NCBI RefSeq assembly: GCF_000212695.1
Contig: NC_015514.1
Span: 2,418,001-2,482,000 of the forward strand
DNA from: Cellulomonas fimi ATCC 484
GTDB taxonomy: Bacteria; Actinomycetota; Actinomycetes; Actinomycetales; Cellulomonadaceae
Length of the DNA stretch: 64,000 nt
Direction: 5' to 3'
Notes under the pieces: model-generated
What the model saw: the letters and a program-made list of their open reading frames with translations, nothing else
The model's database searches: none
Told to the model about the DNA's origin: nothing
Shown here: in pieces, positions 26,716 to 36,091 of the stretch
Layout: every line of letters starts with the position of its first letter
Position numbering within the stretch: position 1 is the stretch's first letter
Position numbers and translations under genes: made by a program

Positions 26716-27071
26716 GCGGCCCCCCAGATCTGCAGCAGGCGGTACTCGAGGAACGCGACGGTCAGGGCCGCGACGAGCAGCACGACCGAGCTCCACCGGG
26801 TTCGCTCCGCGAACGCCCAGGCGGCCGCGAACGGCAGGACGACCGCCTGCGTGACGACGTAGCCCCAGAAGAGGGCGGCATCGACGTCGGGCGAGCCGGT
26901 CACCGCGAGGACGCCGGCCACGACGGCCTGGACCACGAGCAGCCCCTCGACGACCGCCGCCCCCCACAGCTGGCGCAGCACGACGGCGCGGTCGCGCGCG
27001 ACGAACCACGCGGCCCAGCCGGCGAGCGCGACGCACACGGCGGCCACGAGGACGACGAGGGGGACGGTCAC
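26712..27071 (-). CDS. integral membrane protein, unknown
   Basis: A 119-residue protein with about four helices, starting VTVPLVVLVAAVCVALAGWA. No family is recognised. The GTG at 27071 has TACGGT eight bases upstream. The stop overlaps the GTG of the following membrane gene. It is divergent from leucyl aminopeptidase with starts 109 bases apart. Confidence 0.7.
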   Translation of the reverse strand: MTVPLVVLVAAVCVALAGWAAWFVARDRAVVLRQLWGAAVVEGLLVVQAVVAGVLAVTGSPDVDAALFWGYVVTQAVVLPFAAAWAFAERTRWSSVVLLVAALTVAFLEYRLLQIWGAA

Positions 27072-27079
27072 GGGGCCCC

Positions 27080-27085
27080 ACCGTA
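27080..27085 (-). promoter_or_regulatory. -10-like TACGGT for the membrane gene pair
   Basis: On the minus strand TACGGT ends eight bases before the GTG at 27071. Confidence 0.5.
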
Positions 27086-27166
27086 CCGGCGTGGACCGGG
27101 TGCACAGGGCCCGCCCGCGCGCCGCCGCGCCGGTCCCGGTCCCGCGGCGCGTCGACCGCGACGAAC

Positions 27167-27172
27167 TACGAT
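27167..27172 (+). promoter_or_regulatory. -10-like TACGAT, leaderless-type promoter for pepA
   Basis: TACGAT ends seven bases before the GTG at 27180; no Shine-Dalgarno is present. Confidence 0.6.
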
Positions 27173-27179
27173 CGGGCGC

Positions 27180-28664
27180 GTGACCGTCACCCTCACCTCT
27201 GCCGACCCTGCCCGTCTCGCCGTCGACGCGGTCGTCGTCGGCGTCGCCCAGAAGGACGGCGCGCCGTCCCTGCTCGGCGCCGCCTGGCTCCCGAAGGACC
27301 TGCGCACCGCGCTCACGCGCGACGCGGAGGCGCTCGGGGTGACCGGCGCCCCCGACGAGGTCCGCCGCGTCCCCGGGCTCGGGACGAAGGCCGCCGTGGT
27401 GGTGCTCGTGGGCGTCGGCCCGGCCGACGCACTGACGCCCGAGGGCCTGCGCCGCGCCGCGGGCGCGGCCACGCGTGAGCTCGCGGGCACCGCGTCGGTC
27501 GCGCTGACGCTGCCCGCCGAGGACGTCGAGCGGCTCGCCGCCGTGACCGAGGGCGCGCTGCTCGGCGCGTACACGTTCACGCGGTACCGGGCGCCCGGGG
27601 CCGCCGCGAAGGCGCCCGTCGCCGACGTCCACGTCGTCACCTCGCTGGGCCGCTCGCGCGACGCGAAGGACGCCGTGCAGCGCGCCGAGGTCGTCGCCGC
27701 CGCGGTGCGAGCGACGCGCGACCTCGTGAACACCGCCCCGAACGACCTGTACCCCGAGGCGTTCGCCGACGCCGCGAAGGCGGTCGTGAAGGAGTCCGGC
27801 GCCAAGGGCCTCAAGGTCTCGGTGCTCGACGAGAAGGCGCTCGCGTCCGGCGGGTACGGCGGCCTGGTCGGGGTCGGCCAGGGGTCGGCACGCGGTCCGC
27901 GGCTCGTGCGCGTCGCGTACAGCCCCTCGCGCCCGAAGGCCACGGTCGCGCTGGTGGGCAAGGGGATCACGTTCGACTCGGGCGGCATCTCGATCAAGCC
28001 CGCTGCCGGCATGGAGGCGATGAAGTCCGACATGGCCGGCGCCGCGGCCGTGCTGCACACGGTCGTCGCCGCCGCACGGCTCGGCCTGCCGGTCGCCGTC
28101 ACGGGCTGGCTGTGCCTCGCCGAGAACATGCCGTCGGGCACCGCGCAGCGGCCGTCGGACGTCATCACGATCCGCGGCGGCAAGACGGTCGAGGTCCTCA
28201 ACACCGACGCCGAGGGACGTCTCGTCATGGCCGACGGCCTGGTCGCCGCGACCGAGGAGAAGCCGGACGTCGTCATCGACATCGCGACGCTCACGGGCGC
28301 GCAGATGGTGGCGCTCGGGCACCGGGTGTCGGCCGTGATGGGAGCCGACGCCGTGCGCGACGAGGTCGTGACCGCCGCCCGGACGGCCGGCGAGCAGTTC
28401 TGGCCGATGCCGCTGCCCGCCGACCTCAAGGCGGGGCTGAAGTCGAAGGTCGCGGACCTGGCGAACATCGGCGACCGCTTCGGCGGGATGCTGACGGCCG
28501 GCATCTTCCTGCAGGAGTTCGTGGGCTCCACGCCGTGGGCGCACCTCGACATCGCGGGTCCGGCGTTCAACGAGAAGTCCGCGCACGGCTACACGCCCGT
28601 CGGCGGGACCGGCGTCGGGGTGCGGACCCTGCTCGCGCTGCTCGAGGGGCGCGCGAGCGCCTGA
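27180..28664 (+). CDS. pepA: leucyl aminopeptidase, M17 family
   Basis: A cytoplasmic hexameric two-metal aminopeptidase that removes N-terminal residues. The 494-residue length is standard. Metal and catalytic motifs are VGKGITFDSGG, MKSDMAGAAA and the signature NTDAEGRL at residues 341-348, followed by LTGA. The N-terminal macro-like domain spans about residues 1-165. The GTG is set by the TACGAT element. It corresponds in position to pepB (Rv2213) of M. tuberculosis. A long hairpin follows. Confidence 0.96.
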   Translation: MTVTLTSADPARLAVDAVVVGVAQKDGAPSLLGAAWLPKDLRTALTRDAEALGVTGAPDEVRRVPGLGTKAAVVVLVGVGPADALTPEGLRRAAGAATRELAGTASVALTLPAEDVERLAAVTEGALLGAYTFTRYRAPGAAAKAPVADVHVVTSLGRSRDAKDAVQRAEVVAAAVRATRDLVNTAPNDLYPEAFADAAKAVVKESGAKGLKVSVLDEKALASGGYGGLVGVGQGSARGPRLVRVAYSPSRPKATVALVGKGITFDSGGISIKPAAGMEAMKSDMAGAAAVLHTVVAAARLGLPVAVTGWLCLAENMPSGTAQRPSDVITIRGGKTVEVLNTDAEGRLVMADGLVAATEEKPDVVIDIATLTGAQMVALGHRVSAVMGADAVRDEVVTAARTAGEQFWPMPLPADLKAGLKSKVADLANIGDRFGGMLTAGIFLQEFVGSTPWAHLDIAGPAFNEKSAHGYTPVGGTGVGVRTLLALLEGRASA

Positions 28665-28676
28665 CGAGCCACGACG

Positions 28677-28719
28677 CGAGGGGCGGCCGCCCGGCAGGTG
28701 CCGGGGCGGCCGCCCCTCG
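28677..28719. terminator. bidirectional terminator after pepA
   Basis: CGAGGGGCGGCCGCC at 28677-28691 pairs perfectly with 28705-28719; a small inner stem (CGGCA/TGCCG) may extend it. It separates convergent genes. Confidence 0.8.
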
Positions 28720-28723
28720 TCGG

Positions 28724-29062
28724 CTACACCCGGCGACGGCGCTCGATGCGCTGGCGGGCGTTCCAGTCCCGCACGCGCTGCGGGTACCCCGTGCGCTGCA
28801 CGTCGTAGACGGGGATGCCGAGCCCGCGCGCGAGGTCCCAGGCGGTCCCGGGGTCGGGCACGCGCCGGCGGGTCCACTCCCCGTCGGTCGCGACGAGCAT
28901 CATGGTGGTCTGCGTGACGCGGGTCGCGGGCTCGACGTAGGCCTCGACGCCCACACGGGTCGCGACGAAGTCCCGCAGGTGGGCGAGCGTCGCCTCGCGC
29001 GCCGCCCGGTCGGACGGTGCGGGGTCCGGCGCGTGCCGGCGGCGGCGCGAGAACCAGGCCAT
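28724..29062 (-). CDS. conserved small basic protein, unknown
   Basis: A 112-residue soluble protein beginning MAWFSRRRRHAPDPAP, with a basic N-terminus and an Arg-rich end (RQRIERRRRV). The middle (LRDFVATRVGVEAYVEP, TTMMLVATDGEWTRR) suggests an alpha/beta domain. Databases often label such proteins oxidoreductase, but I see no cofactor motif. TACGCT lies seven bases before the ATG at 29062. It faces pepA and is divergent from lpdA. Confidence 0.7.
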   Translation of the reverse strand: MAWFSRRRRHAPDPAPSDRAAREATLAHLRDFVATRVGVEAYVEPATRVTQTTMMLVATDGEWTRRRVPDPGTAWDLARGLGIPVYDVQRTGYPQRVRDWNARQRIERRRRV

Positions 29063-29069
29063 GGCGGCG

Positions 29070-29075
29070 AGCGTA
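29070..29075 (-). promoter_or_regulatory. -10-like TACGCT, leaderless-type promoter
   Basis: On the minus strand TACGCT ends seven bases before the ATG at 29062. Confidence 0.55.
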
Positions 29076-29243
29076 CCGACGCCCCCTGGACGTGCGCTGG
29101 GAGCCCGCTCGACGGCATTCATGGGACGACTGTTCCGAGCATCACACGTCCACGCTGCTCGTCGAGGTCGTTCGTACCTTGACGGGATGACAAGATGGTC
29201 GGCGAGCTTCGAGACCCACACGCCTGCGCATAGGAGTCTGCAC

Positions 29244-30629
29244 GTGGCCGACACGAACGGCACCGCTTTCGACATCGTCGTCCTGGGAGCGGGGAGCGGC
29301 GGCTACGCCGCAGCTCTGCGCGCCGCCCAGCTGGGCAAGAACGTCGCCCTCATCGAGGCCGACAAGGTCGGCGGCACCTGCCTGCACAACGGGTGCATCC
29401 CCACCAAGGCGCTGCTGCACGCGGCAGAGCTCGCCGACAACGCCCGTGAGGGCGCGCACTTCGGCGTCCACGCCACGCTCGAGCGCATCGACATGGGCGG
29501 CGTGAACCAGTACAAGGACACCGTGATCGGCGGCCTGTACAAGGGCCTGCAGGGGCTCATCAAGTCCCGCAAGATCACCGTGGTCGAGGGCTTCGGCAAG
29601 CTCGTCGGCCCGAACGCGGTCCAGGTCGGCGAGACGACGTACACGGGAGAGCACATCATCCTGGCGACCGGCTCCTACGCCCGGTCCCTGCCCGGTCTGG
29701 AGATCGGCGGCCGGGTCATCACGTCCGACCAGGCCCTCCAGCTCGACTTCGTGCCGAAGTCGGCGATCATCCTCGGCGGCGGCGTCATCGGCTCGGAGTT
29801 CGCGAGCGTCTGGAAGTCGTTCGGCGCCGACGTCACGATCATCGAGGCACTCCCCCACCTGGTCCCCAACGAGGACGTCGCCCTGTCCAAGGCGTTCGAG
29901 CGGGCCTTCCGCAAGCGCGGCATCGCGTTCAACCTCGGCGTCCGCTTCCAGGGCGTGACCCAGAACGACAGCGGCGTGCACGTCACGCTCGAGGACGGCA
30001 AGTCGTTCGACGCCGACCTCCTGCTGGTGGCCGTCGGCCGCGGGCCGCGCACGTCCGGCGTCGGCTACGAGGAGCAGGGCATCACGCTCGACCGCGGCTT
30101 CGTCATCACCGACGAGAAGCTGCACACGGGCGTCGGCAACATTTGGGCCGTCGGCGACATCGTCCCCGGGCTGCAGCTCGCGCACCGCGGCTTCGCGCAG
30201 GGCATCTTCGTCGCCGAGCAGATCGCCGGGCTCAACCCCCAGCCGATCGTCGAGTCCGGCATCCCGCGCGTGACGTACTCGCACCCCGAGGTCGCGTCCG
30301 TCGGCCTCACCGAGGCCGCCGCCAAGGAGGTCCACGGCGAGGACGCCGTCGAGACGCTCGAGTACAACCTGGCCGGCAACGGCAAGAGCAAGATCCTCGA
30401 CACGCAGGGCTTCATCAAGCTCGTGCGCCAGAAGGACGGTCCCGTCGTCGGCGTGCACATGATCGGCGACCGCGTCGGCGAGCTCATCGGCGAGGGCCAG
30501 CTCATCGTGAACTGGGAGGCCTACCCCGAGGACGTCGCCTCCCTGATCCACGCCCACCCGACGCAGAACGAGGCGCTCGGCGAGGCCCACCTGGCGCTCG
30601 CCGGCAAGCCGCTGCACGCCCACAACTGA
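29244..30629 (+). CDS. lpdA: dihydrolipoyl dehydrogenase
   Basis: E3 reoxidises dihydrolipoyl groups of 2-oxoacid dehydrogenase complexes with NAD+. The 461-residue protein has the FAD site GAGSGGY, the redox disulfide C46-C51 (GGTCLHNGCIPTK), a second dinucleotide site GGGVIGSEFASVW and the catalytic His438 in HAHPTQNE. The GTG at 29244 is preferred over the ATG at 29187 because AGGAG lies seven bases upstream. The E2 gene follows after 30 bases, so the two form an operon. Confidence 0.96.
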   Translation: MADTNGTAFDIVVLGAGSGGYAAALRAAQLGKNVALIEADKVGGTCLHNGCIPTKALLHAAELADNAREGAHFGVHATLERIDMGGVNQYKDTVIGGLYKGLQGLIKSRKITVVEGFGKLVGPNAVQVGETTYTGEHIILATGSYARSLPGLEIGGRVITSDQALQLDFVPKSAIILGGGVIGSEFASVWKSFGADVTIIEALPHLVPNEDVALSKAFERAFRKRGIAFNLGVRFQGVTQNDSGVHVTLEDGKSFDADLLLVAVGRGPRTSGVGYEEQGITLDRGFVITDEKLHTGVGNIWAVGDIVPGLQLAHRGFAQGIFVAEQIAGLNPQPIVESGIPRVTYSHPEVASVGLTEAAAKEVHGEDAVETLEYNLAGNGKSKILDTQGFIKLVRQKDGPVVGVHMIGDRVGELIGEGQLIVNWEAYPEDVASLIHAHPTQNEALGEAHLALAGKPLHAHN

Positions 30630-30659
30630 CCCCCACGATCGAAGGAGACACGAGCGGTC

Positions 30660-31329
30660 ATGTCCGACAACGTGCAGCTTCCCGCTCTCGGTGAGTCCGT
30701 CACCGAGGGCACCGTCACCCGCTGGCTGAAGAACGTGGGCGACCGCGTGGAGGTCGACGAGCCCCTGCTCGAGATCTCGACCGACAAGGTCGACACCGAG
30801 ATCCCGTCGCCGTTCGCGGGCGTGCTCGAGCAGATCCTCGTCCAGGAGGACGAGACCGTCGAGGTCGGCGCCACGCTGGCCGTCATCGGCTCCGGCGAGG
30901 GTGCGGGCGGCGACGGCGCCGCCCAGGACGCGGCCCCGCAGGAGGCGCCCGCCGAGCAGGCGCCCGCCGAGGAGCCCGCCGCCGAGGCGCAGCCCGCGCA
31001 GCAGCCCGTCGAGCAGCACGAGGAGGCGGCGCCCGCGCCGGCCGCCGAGCAGCCGGCCGAGCAGCCCGCAGCGGCGCAGGGGTCGTCCGGCGACGGCCAG
31101 GAGGTCACCCTCCCCGCGCTCGGCGAGTCCGTGACCGAGGGCACCGTCACCCGCTGGCTCAAGGCCGTCGGCGACACCGTCGAGGTCGACGAGCCGCTGC
31201 TCGAGATCTCCACCGACAAGGTCGACACCGAGATCCCGTCGCCCGTCGCGGGCACCGTGCAGGAGATCCGCGTCCAGGAGGACGAGACCGTCGAGGTCGG
31301 CGCCGTCCTGGCGATCGTGGGCTCCGGTG
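30660..31329 (+). repeat. internal duplication encoding two lipoyl domains
   Basis: Residues about 3-78 and 147-222 of the E2 protein are near copies, offset by 144 residues, and remain highly similar at DNA level. The linkers after each copy are low-complexity Ala/Pro/Glu. Confidence 0.9.
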
Positions 31330-32519
31330 CCGCCACCCCGGCGGCCGCACCCGCCCCGGCTGCCCCGGCCCCCGCGCCCGCTCCGCAGGCCGAGCCGGCC
31401 CCCGTGCCGGCCACGCCCGCTCCCGCGCCCGCGCAGCCCGCGGCCCCGCAGGCCGGCGGCTACGAGGCGCCCGCGCCCGAGGCCGAGTCGGCGCAGTCCG
31501 CCGGCCAGGCCCCCGCCGCGCAGCAGGCCGCCGCGCAGCAGCCGACCGCCTCGGCGACCACCGCGTCGGCAGCGAGCGCCGCCGGCTCCTACCTCACCCC
31601 GCTCGTCCGCAAGCTCGCGGCCGAGAAGGGGGTCGACGTCACGACCCTCACGGGCACGGGCGTCGGCGGCCGCATCCGCAAGGAGGACGTGCTCGAGGCA
31701 GCCGCGAAGGCGGAGGCCGCCAAGGCCGCGCAGGCGGCACCCGCCGCCGAGGCTCCGGCAGCGGCCGCACCCAAGGCCGCGTCCGTCCCGTCGGTGTCTC
31801 CGCTGCGCGGCACCACCGAGAAGGCGAGCCGGCTGCGGCAGATCATCGCCGAGCGCATGGTCGAGGCCCTGCACACGCAGGCGCAGCTCACGACCGTGGT
31901 CGAGGTCGACGTCACCAAGGTCGCCCGCCTGCGCGCCCGCGCGAAGGACGACTTCAAGGCTCGCGAGGGTGTGAACCTCACGTTCCTGCCGTTCTTCGTC
32001 CAGGCCGCGGTCGAGTCGCTCAAGGCCTACCCGAAGATCAACGGGGTGCTCGAGGGCAACCAGATCACCTACCACGGCCAGGAGAACGTGGCGATCGCGG
32101 TCGACACCGAGCGCGGCCTGCTCACGCCCGTGATCCGCGACGCGGGCGACCTCAACCTCGCCGGCATCGCGCGCAAGATCGCCGACCTCGCGGCCCGCAC
32201 GCGCGCCAACAAGGTCACGCCGGACGAGCTGTCCGGTGCGACGTTCACGGTCACGAACACCGGCTCGGGCGGCGCGCTCATCGACACGCCGATCGTCCCG
32301 ACCGGAACGTCGGCCATCCTCGGCACGGGCGCGATCGTCAAGCGCCCCGTCGTGGTCAAGGGCGCGGACGGCGAGGAGGTCATCGCGATCCGGTCGATGT
32401 GCTACCTGTGCCTGTCGTACGACCACCGGCTCGTCGACGGCGCGGACGCGTCGCGCTACCTCTCCGCGGTCAAGGCCCGCATCGAGGAGGGCGCGTTCGA
32501 GTCCGAGGTCGGCCTCTGA
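30660..32519 (+). CDS. sucB: 2-oxoacid dehydrogenase E2, dihydrolipoyl acyltransferase
   Basis: E2 core of a pyruvate or 2-oxoglutarate dehydrogenase complex. The 619-residue protein has two lipoyl domains (lipoyl lysines K43 and K187 in STDKVDTE), long Ala-Pro-Glu linkers, an E3-binding domain (about residues 311-348) and a catalytic domain with H589 and D593 in DHRLVDG. In M. tuberculosis the orthologue (Rv2215, DlaT) serves pyruvate dehydrogenase, so the sucB name is conventional and the substrate uncertain. AAGGAG precedes the ATG by twelve bases. lipB and lipA downstream make the cofactor it needs. Confidence 0.95.
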   Translation: MSDNVQLPALGESVTEGTVTRWLKNVGDRVEVDEPLLEISTDKVDTEIPSPFAGVLEQILVQEDETVEVGATLAVIGSGEGAGGDGAAQDAAPQEAPAEQAPAEEPAAEAQPAQQPVEQHEEAAPAPAAEQPAEQPAAAQGSSGDGQEVTLPALGESVTEGTVTRWLKAVGDTVEVDEPLLEISTDKVDTEIPSPVAGTVQEIRVQEDETVEVGAVLAIVGSGAATPAAAPAPAAPAPAPAPQAEPAPVPATPAPAPAQPAAPQAGGYEAPAPEAESAQSAGQAPAAQQAAAQQPTASATTASAASAAGSYLTPLVRKLAAEKGVDVTTLTGTGVGGRIRKEDVLEAAAKAEAAKAAQAAPAAEAPAAAAPKAASVPSVSPLRGTTEKASRLRQIIAERMVEALHTQAQLTTVVEVDVTKVARLRARAKDDFKAREGVNLTFLPFFVQAAVESLKAYPKINGVLEGNQITYHGQENVAIAVDTERGLLTPVIRDAGDLNLAGIARKIADLAARTRANKVTPDELSGATFTVTNTGSGGALIDTPIVPTGTSAILGTGAIVKRPVVVKGADGEEVIAIRSMCYLCLSYDHRLVDGADASRYLSAVKARIEEGAFESEVGL

Positions 32520-32570
32520 CGGCACGCACGCCTGACGCACCGCAGGGTCCACGGGCCTGACCGGTGACGC

Positions 32571-32607
32571 ACGACGGCCCGGGTCCCCCACGGACCCGGG
32601 CCGTCGT
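32571..32607 (+). terminator. 16-bp terminator after E2 gene
   Basis: ACGACGGCCCGGGTCC at 32571-32586 pairs perfectly with 32592-32607 around a five-base loop, 52 bases after the E2 stop. Confidence 0.85.
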
Positions 32608-32649
32608 CGTCCCTGGCCCTGCCGCCGCGCCCGGCGGGGCGCGCGCGCC

Positions 32650-32655
32650 TAGGGT
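32650..32655 (+). promoter_or_regulatory. -10-like TAGGGT, leaderless-type promoter
   Basis: TAGGGT ends six bases before the ATG at 32662. Confidence 0.6.
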
Positions 32656-32661
32656 GACCGC

Positions 32662-33552
32662 ATGCACGTGGTCGTGGCGGGGTCCAGCGGGTTCATCGGC
32701 AGCGCGCTCGTCCCCGAGCTGCGCGCGCACGGCCACACCGTCCGCACCCTGGTGCGACGCGCGCCGCAGCGGCCCGACGAGATCCGCTGGGACCCCGCGG
32801 CCGGCCGGCTCGACGCGCGCGACCTCGCCGGCGTCGACGCGGTCGTCGACCTCGCCGGCGTCAACGCGGGCTCCCGCCTGCTCACGGAGGCCCGCAAGCG
32901 CGAGGTCGTCGCGTCGCGGGTCGACTCCACGGGTCTGCTCGCCCGCACGCTCGCGTCCCTGGACGACGGCCCGCGCGCCCTGCTGCAGGCGTCGGGCATC
33001 GGCGCCTACGGGGACCGCGGCGACGACGTGCTGGACGAGCAGGAACCGCTCGGACGCACCTTCTTCGCCGACGTCGTGCGGCAGTGGGAGGCCGCCGCGG
33101 CACCGGCCGCCGACGCCGGGGTGCGCGTCGTGCTGCTGCGCACCGGCATCGTGCTCGGCCCGTCGGGCGGCGCGCTCGGCCGCCTGCTCCCCCTGATCCG
33201 GCTGGGCGTCGGCGGGCGCCTGGGCTCCGGCCGCCAGTTCTGGCCCTGGCTCACGCTGGTCGACGAGGTCCGCGCGATCGAGCACCTGCTCACCACCCCG
33301 GTCTCCGGACCGGTGAACCTCGTGACGCGCGCCGACCGCAACGCCGACGTCGTGCGGGCGCTGGCCGCGGCGCACCACCGGCCGGCAGCCGTGCCGGTTC
33401 CCGCGTGGGCGCTGCGGACCGTCCTGCGGGACTTCTCGTCGGAGGTCCTCGGCTCGATCCGGGCCGAGCCGGCCGTGCTCACGGCGACCGGCTTCCGGCC
33501 CGTGCACCCGGACCTCGCCGCCGCCGCAGCCTGGGTGGCTGCGGGACGCTGA
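32662..33552 (+). CDS. TIGR01777-type SDR epimerase
   Basis: A 296-residue extended short-chain dehydrogenase with the NAD(P) site GSSGFIGSALV, YGD in place of the usual YxxxK active site (GIGAYGDRGDDVLDE), and the C-terminal DUF1731-like part (LRDFSSEVLGSIRAEP). Family members are widespread with unknown substrates; some affect cell division or photosystems. It sits after E2 as Rv2216 does after dlaT. It has its own promoter-like element and terminates four bases from a convergent gene. Confidence 0.9.
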   Translation: MHVVVAGSSGFIGSALVPELRAHGHTVRTLVRRAPQRPDEIRWDPAAGRLDARDLAGVDAVVDLAGVNAGSRLLTEARKREVVASRVDSTGLLARTLASLDDGPRALLQASGIGAYGDRGDDVLDEQEPLGRTFFADVVRQWEAAAAPAADAGVRVVLLRTGIVLGPSGGALGRLLPLIRLGVGGRLGSGRQFWPWLTLVDEVRAIEHLLTTPVSGPVNLVTRADRNADVVRALAAAHHRPAAVPVPAWALRTVLRDFSSEVLGSIRAEPAVLTATGFRPVHPDLAAAAAWVAAGR

Positions 33553-33555
33553 CCC

Positions 33556-34956
33556 TCAGGCGGCGCTCGCGTCGGTGACGTCGAGCACGCGCCAGCCGGC
33601 GTCCGTCCAGCGGAGCACGAGCACGACGGTGCGCGGTGCGGACGCGGGCACGTCGGACACCGTGCCGTCCGCTGCGAGCAGCCGGTGCGCGGACATCACG
33701 GACGTCACGCGCACCGCGACGTCCTCCTCGTCGACCGCGCCGGCGGCGCCCACGCCCTCGACGTCCGCGCGACCGCCGGCCCCGCCGTCCGCGGACGCAC
33801 CGGGATCGACGTCCGCGAGCGCCGCGTGAGTCACCTCGGCGGCGAGCCCGTCGAGCCGCGCGCCGGCGAGCCCCGCCACGACGGCCACGTCGGCCCGGTG
33901 GGCGGGGCCGTCGACGACCTCGACCTGGGCGAGCCGCTGGGCGTCGCCCGCGGCCAGGACCTGCGCCCGCTCCTGCGTGAGCCGCACCGCGGCGGCGACG
34001 GCGTCGTCGCGCGAGCCCCCGGGCCCCGCGGCGACTCCCGCCTGCCGGTGCACCGTGGGCGTGGCACCGCGGTCGCCACCGCCCAGCAGCACGACCGCCC
34101 CGACCACGAGGGCGGCCGTCGTCACGAGCGCCCCGGCCGTCGCGACGGCACCGACGACGAGAGAACGCCGCCGCCGCTCGCGCGCGGGCCGTGCACGCCG
34201 CGGGAGCGGGTCGGCGCGCGGTGGTGCGGCGCGCAGGTCCCGAGCGGCGAGCGCCCCGGCGTCGGGCAGGCGCACCGGCTCGGCCTCGGCGGAGTCGAAG
34301 CAGCGGTCGACGACCTGGCCGGCCGTCAGGCTCGGTGCCTGCGCGAGCGGTTCGAGCGCGTCGCGCAGCGTGGCGCGCGCCGGACCCGCCACGAGCGCCA
34401 CGTCGGCGTCCGGCAGCTGGGCCAGGAGCGTCGCGGCGAGCCGGCGCAGGTCGCCGTCAGGCGGGCCGCCGGTGCCGAGCACCACGCTGCGCAGGTCGAC
34501 GAGGGCGGGACGCCCGTCGGGCCGCACGACCACCGTCGCGGCGCCGACGGCGCCGTGCACGAGGCCCGCGTCGTGCAGCGCCCCGAGCGCCCAGGCCACG
34601 GGGACGGCGACGGTCACCGCCTCGCCGTCGGACAGCGGCGCGCGCTCGGCGCGCAGCTCGGCGAGCGACCGGCCCGGCATGTGCTCGACGACGAGCGCGG
34701 TCCGCCCCGGGCCGATCTCGACCGCGTCGAGCAGCACCGGCAGGTGCTCGTGGCACAGCGCGCGCAGCCGTTCCACGCGGGCTGCGACGGCGTCGTCCAG
34801 GCCCGTGGGCAGCACGTGCACCTCGAGGTGGCGGCCCGAGCCGTCGGTCGCGGCCGCGAGCCAGCCGGTCCCGTCGGGGCCCGCGGGCGCGACGACCCGG
34901 AACGCGCCGCCGTCGAGCAGCGCCCGGACGTCGGCGGGCACGAGGTAGGCGTCCAT
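33556..34956 (-). CDS. membrane pseudokinase-like protein
   Basis: A 466-residue protein with an N-terminal region resembling a Ser/Thr kinase lobe (LVVEHMPGRSLAELR hinge, ALHDAGLVHGAVGAATVVV, PALVDLRSVVLG), one membrane helix near residues 264-293 and an extracytoplasmic C-terminal domain. The catalytic loop reads HGAVGAATV where HRDLKPxN is expected, and DFG is replaced by DLR, so kinase activity is unlikely. Pseudokinases of this sort act as docking modules in actinobacterial envelope regulation. An alternative ATG lies at 34965. It follows the Gfo/Idh gene after 79 bases. Confidence 0.7.
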   Translation of the reverse strand: MDAYLVPADVRALLDGGAFRVVAPAGPDGTGWLAAATDGSGRHLEVHVLPTGLDDAVAARVERLRALCHEHLPVLLDAVEIGPGRTALVVEHMPGRSLAELRAERAPLSDGEAVTVAVPVAWALGALHDAGLVHGAVGAATVVVRPDGRPALVDLRSVVLGTGGPPDGDLRRLAATLLAQLPDADVALVAGPARATLRDALEPLAQAPSLTAGQVVDRCFDSAEAEPVRLPDAGALAARDLRAAPPRADPLPRRARPARERRRRSLVVGAVATAGALVTTAALVVGAVVLLGGGDRGATPTVHRQAGVAAGPGGSRDDAVAAAVRLTQERAQVLAAGDAQRLAQVEVVDGPAHRADVAVVAGLAGARLDGLAAEVTHAALADVDPGASADGGAGGRADVEGVGAAGAVDEEDVAVRVTSVMSAHRLLAADGTVSDVPASAPRTVVLVLRWTDAGWRVLDVTDASAA

Positions 34957-35035
34957 GGCGCCCATCGAACCGGTCGTCGCGGCCCCGCCGTCGGCGTCGT
35001 CCACAGGGCCGACCGCGGCGCGGGGACCGTCGGCG

Positions 35036-36091
35036 TCAGAGCCGGACGACGACCCCCTCGGCGGCCGACGTGCGCGCCGCGTCGAGCACGCGCGCGGTGC
35101 GGACCGCGTCCGCCGGGTCGACGGGCGGCGGCCCGCCGTCGAGCACCCAGCGCACGACCTCGCGGTACAGGTCGACGTGACCACCCGCAGGTGCCGGGAC
35201 CGGTTCGCGCTCCGCGCCGCGCACGAGCCATCCCTCGTGCCTCGGCTCGCCGGGGCGCCGGCCGTCCTCGTAGGCCGCGTCGAGCACGGAGAACGGGGTC
35301 GCCTCACCCTCGAAGCTCGTCACGAGGTAGGCGGCCTCGTCGCCGAGCACGCGGGTCCGCGGCCCGGGGGCGCCCACCACGGCCCCCGCCTGAAGGTGGC
35401 TGACGACGCCGGGCGTGCCGTCGTGCGCGTCGGCGTGCACGAGAGCGAGGAAGACGTCGTCGACGGCGGGAGTGGAGCGTGCGGCGAGCTCCGCGTACAC
35501 CGAGCGCACCGGCCCGAAGAGCTGGACCGCGGAGTCGACGAGGTGCGCACCGAGGTCGAGCAGCAGCCCACCCGCGGACGGGTCGTTCTCCTTCCACCGG
35601 TCCTGCGGCACGGGCCGGAACCTCTCCCACCGCCGCTCGAACCGATGCACGCGCCCGAGCGTCCCGGCCTCGAGCAGCGCCCGCAGCGCGAGCTGCTCCG
35701 GGTCCCACCGCCGGTTCTGGAAGACCGTGAGCCGGCCGCCGACGTGCAGCGACGCGTCCACGAGGCGCTGGGCGTCGTGGGTCGTGGTCGCGAGCGGCTT
35801 GTCGACCAGCACGTGCAGTCCCGCGTCGAGCGCGGCGAGCACGTGCGCGACGTGCTCGCCCGTGGGGCTGGCGACGACCACGAGGTCGAGCTCGCCCGCG
35901 TGCTCCAGCAGCGCGCCCACGTCGGGGACGACCACGGCGTGCGGCCAGTCCTGGTGCACCTGGGCGGCGCGGCTGCGCGTGACGACGTGCGTCACACGCT
36001 GGTGCGCCTCGCGCAGCAGGCGGGCGTGGATCCCCCGACCTGCTCCGCCGTAGCCGACGAGACCGACCCGCAGCGACTCCATGCGGCTCAC
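35036..36091 (-). CDS. Gfo/Idh/MocA family oxidoreductase
   Basis: A 351-residue NAD(P)-dependent oxidoreductase of the glucose-fructose oxidoreductase family. Seen are the N-terminal Rossmann site GLVGYGGAGRGIHARLL, DKPLATT with the catalytic Lys, and GGLLLDLGAHLVD. These proteins act on sugars, inositols or related compounds; the substrate is not deducible. The GTG at 36091 overlaps the stop of the MMPL gene (GTGA); an ATG at 36082 is possible. The unusual pairing with an MMPL exporter gives no metabolic clue. Confidence 0.9.
   Translation of the reverse strand: MSRMESLRVGLVGYGGAGRGIHARLLREAHQRVTHVVTRSRAAQVHQDWPHAVVVPDVGALLEHAGELDLVVVASPTGEHVAHVLAALDAGLHVLVDKPLATTTHDAQRLVDASLHVGGRLTVFQNRRWDPEQLALRALLEAGTLGRVHRFERRWERFRPVPQDRWKENDPSAGGLLLDLGAHLVDSAVQLFGPVRSVYAELAARSTPAVDDVFLALVHADAHDGTPGVVSHLQAGAVVGAPGPRTRVLGDEAAYLVTSFEGEATPFSVLDAAYEDGRRPGEPRHEGWLVRGAEREPVPAPAGGHVDLYREVVRWVLDGGPPPVDPADAVRTARVLDAARTSAAEGVVVRL

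Noticed and set aside
29187..29243. Earlier ATG for lpdA
   Set aside because: No ribosome binding site there, while AGGAG stands seven bases before the GTG at 29244, where family members begin.
29142..32591. 1149-codon open frame on the minus strand across lpdA and the E2 gene
   Set aside because: Antisense of lipoyl-domain and Ala/Pro linker codons; its Gly/Leu repeats are a mirror of the linker.
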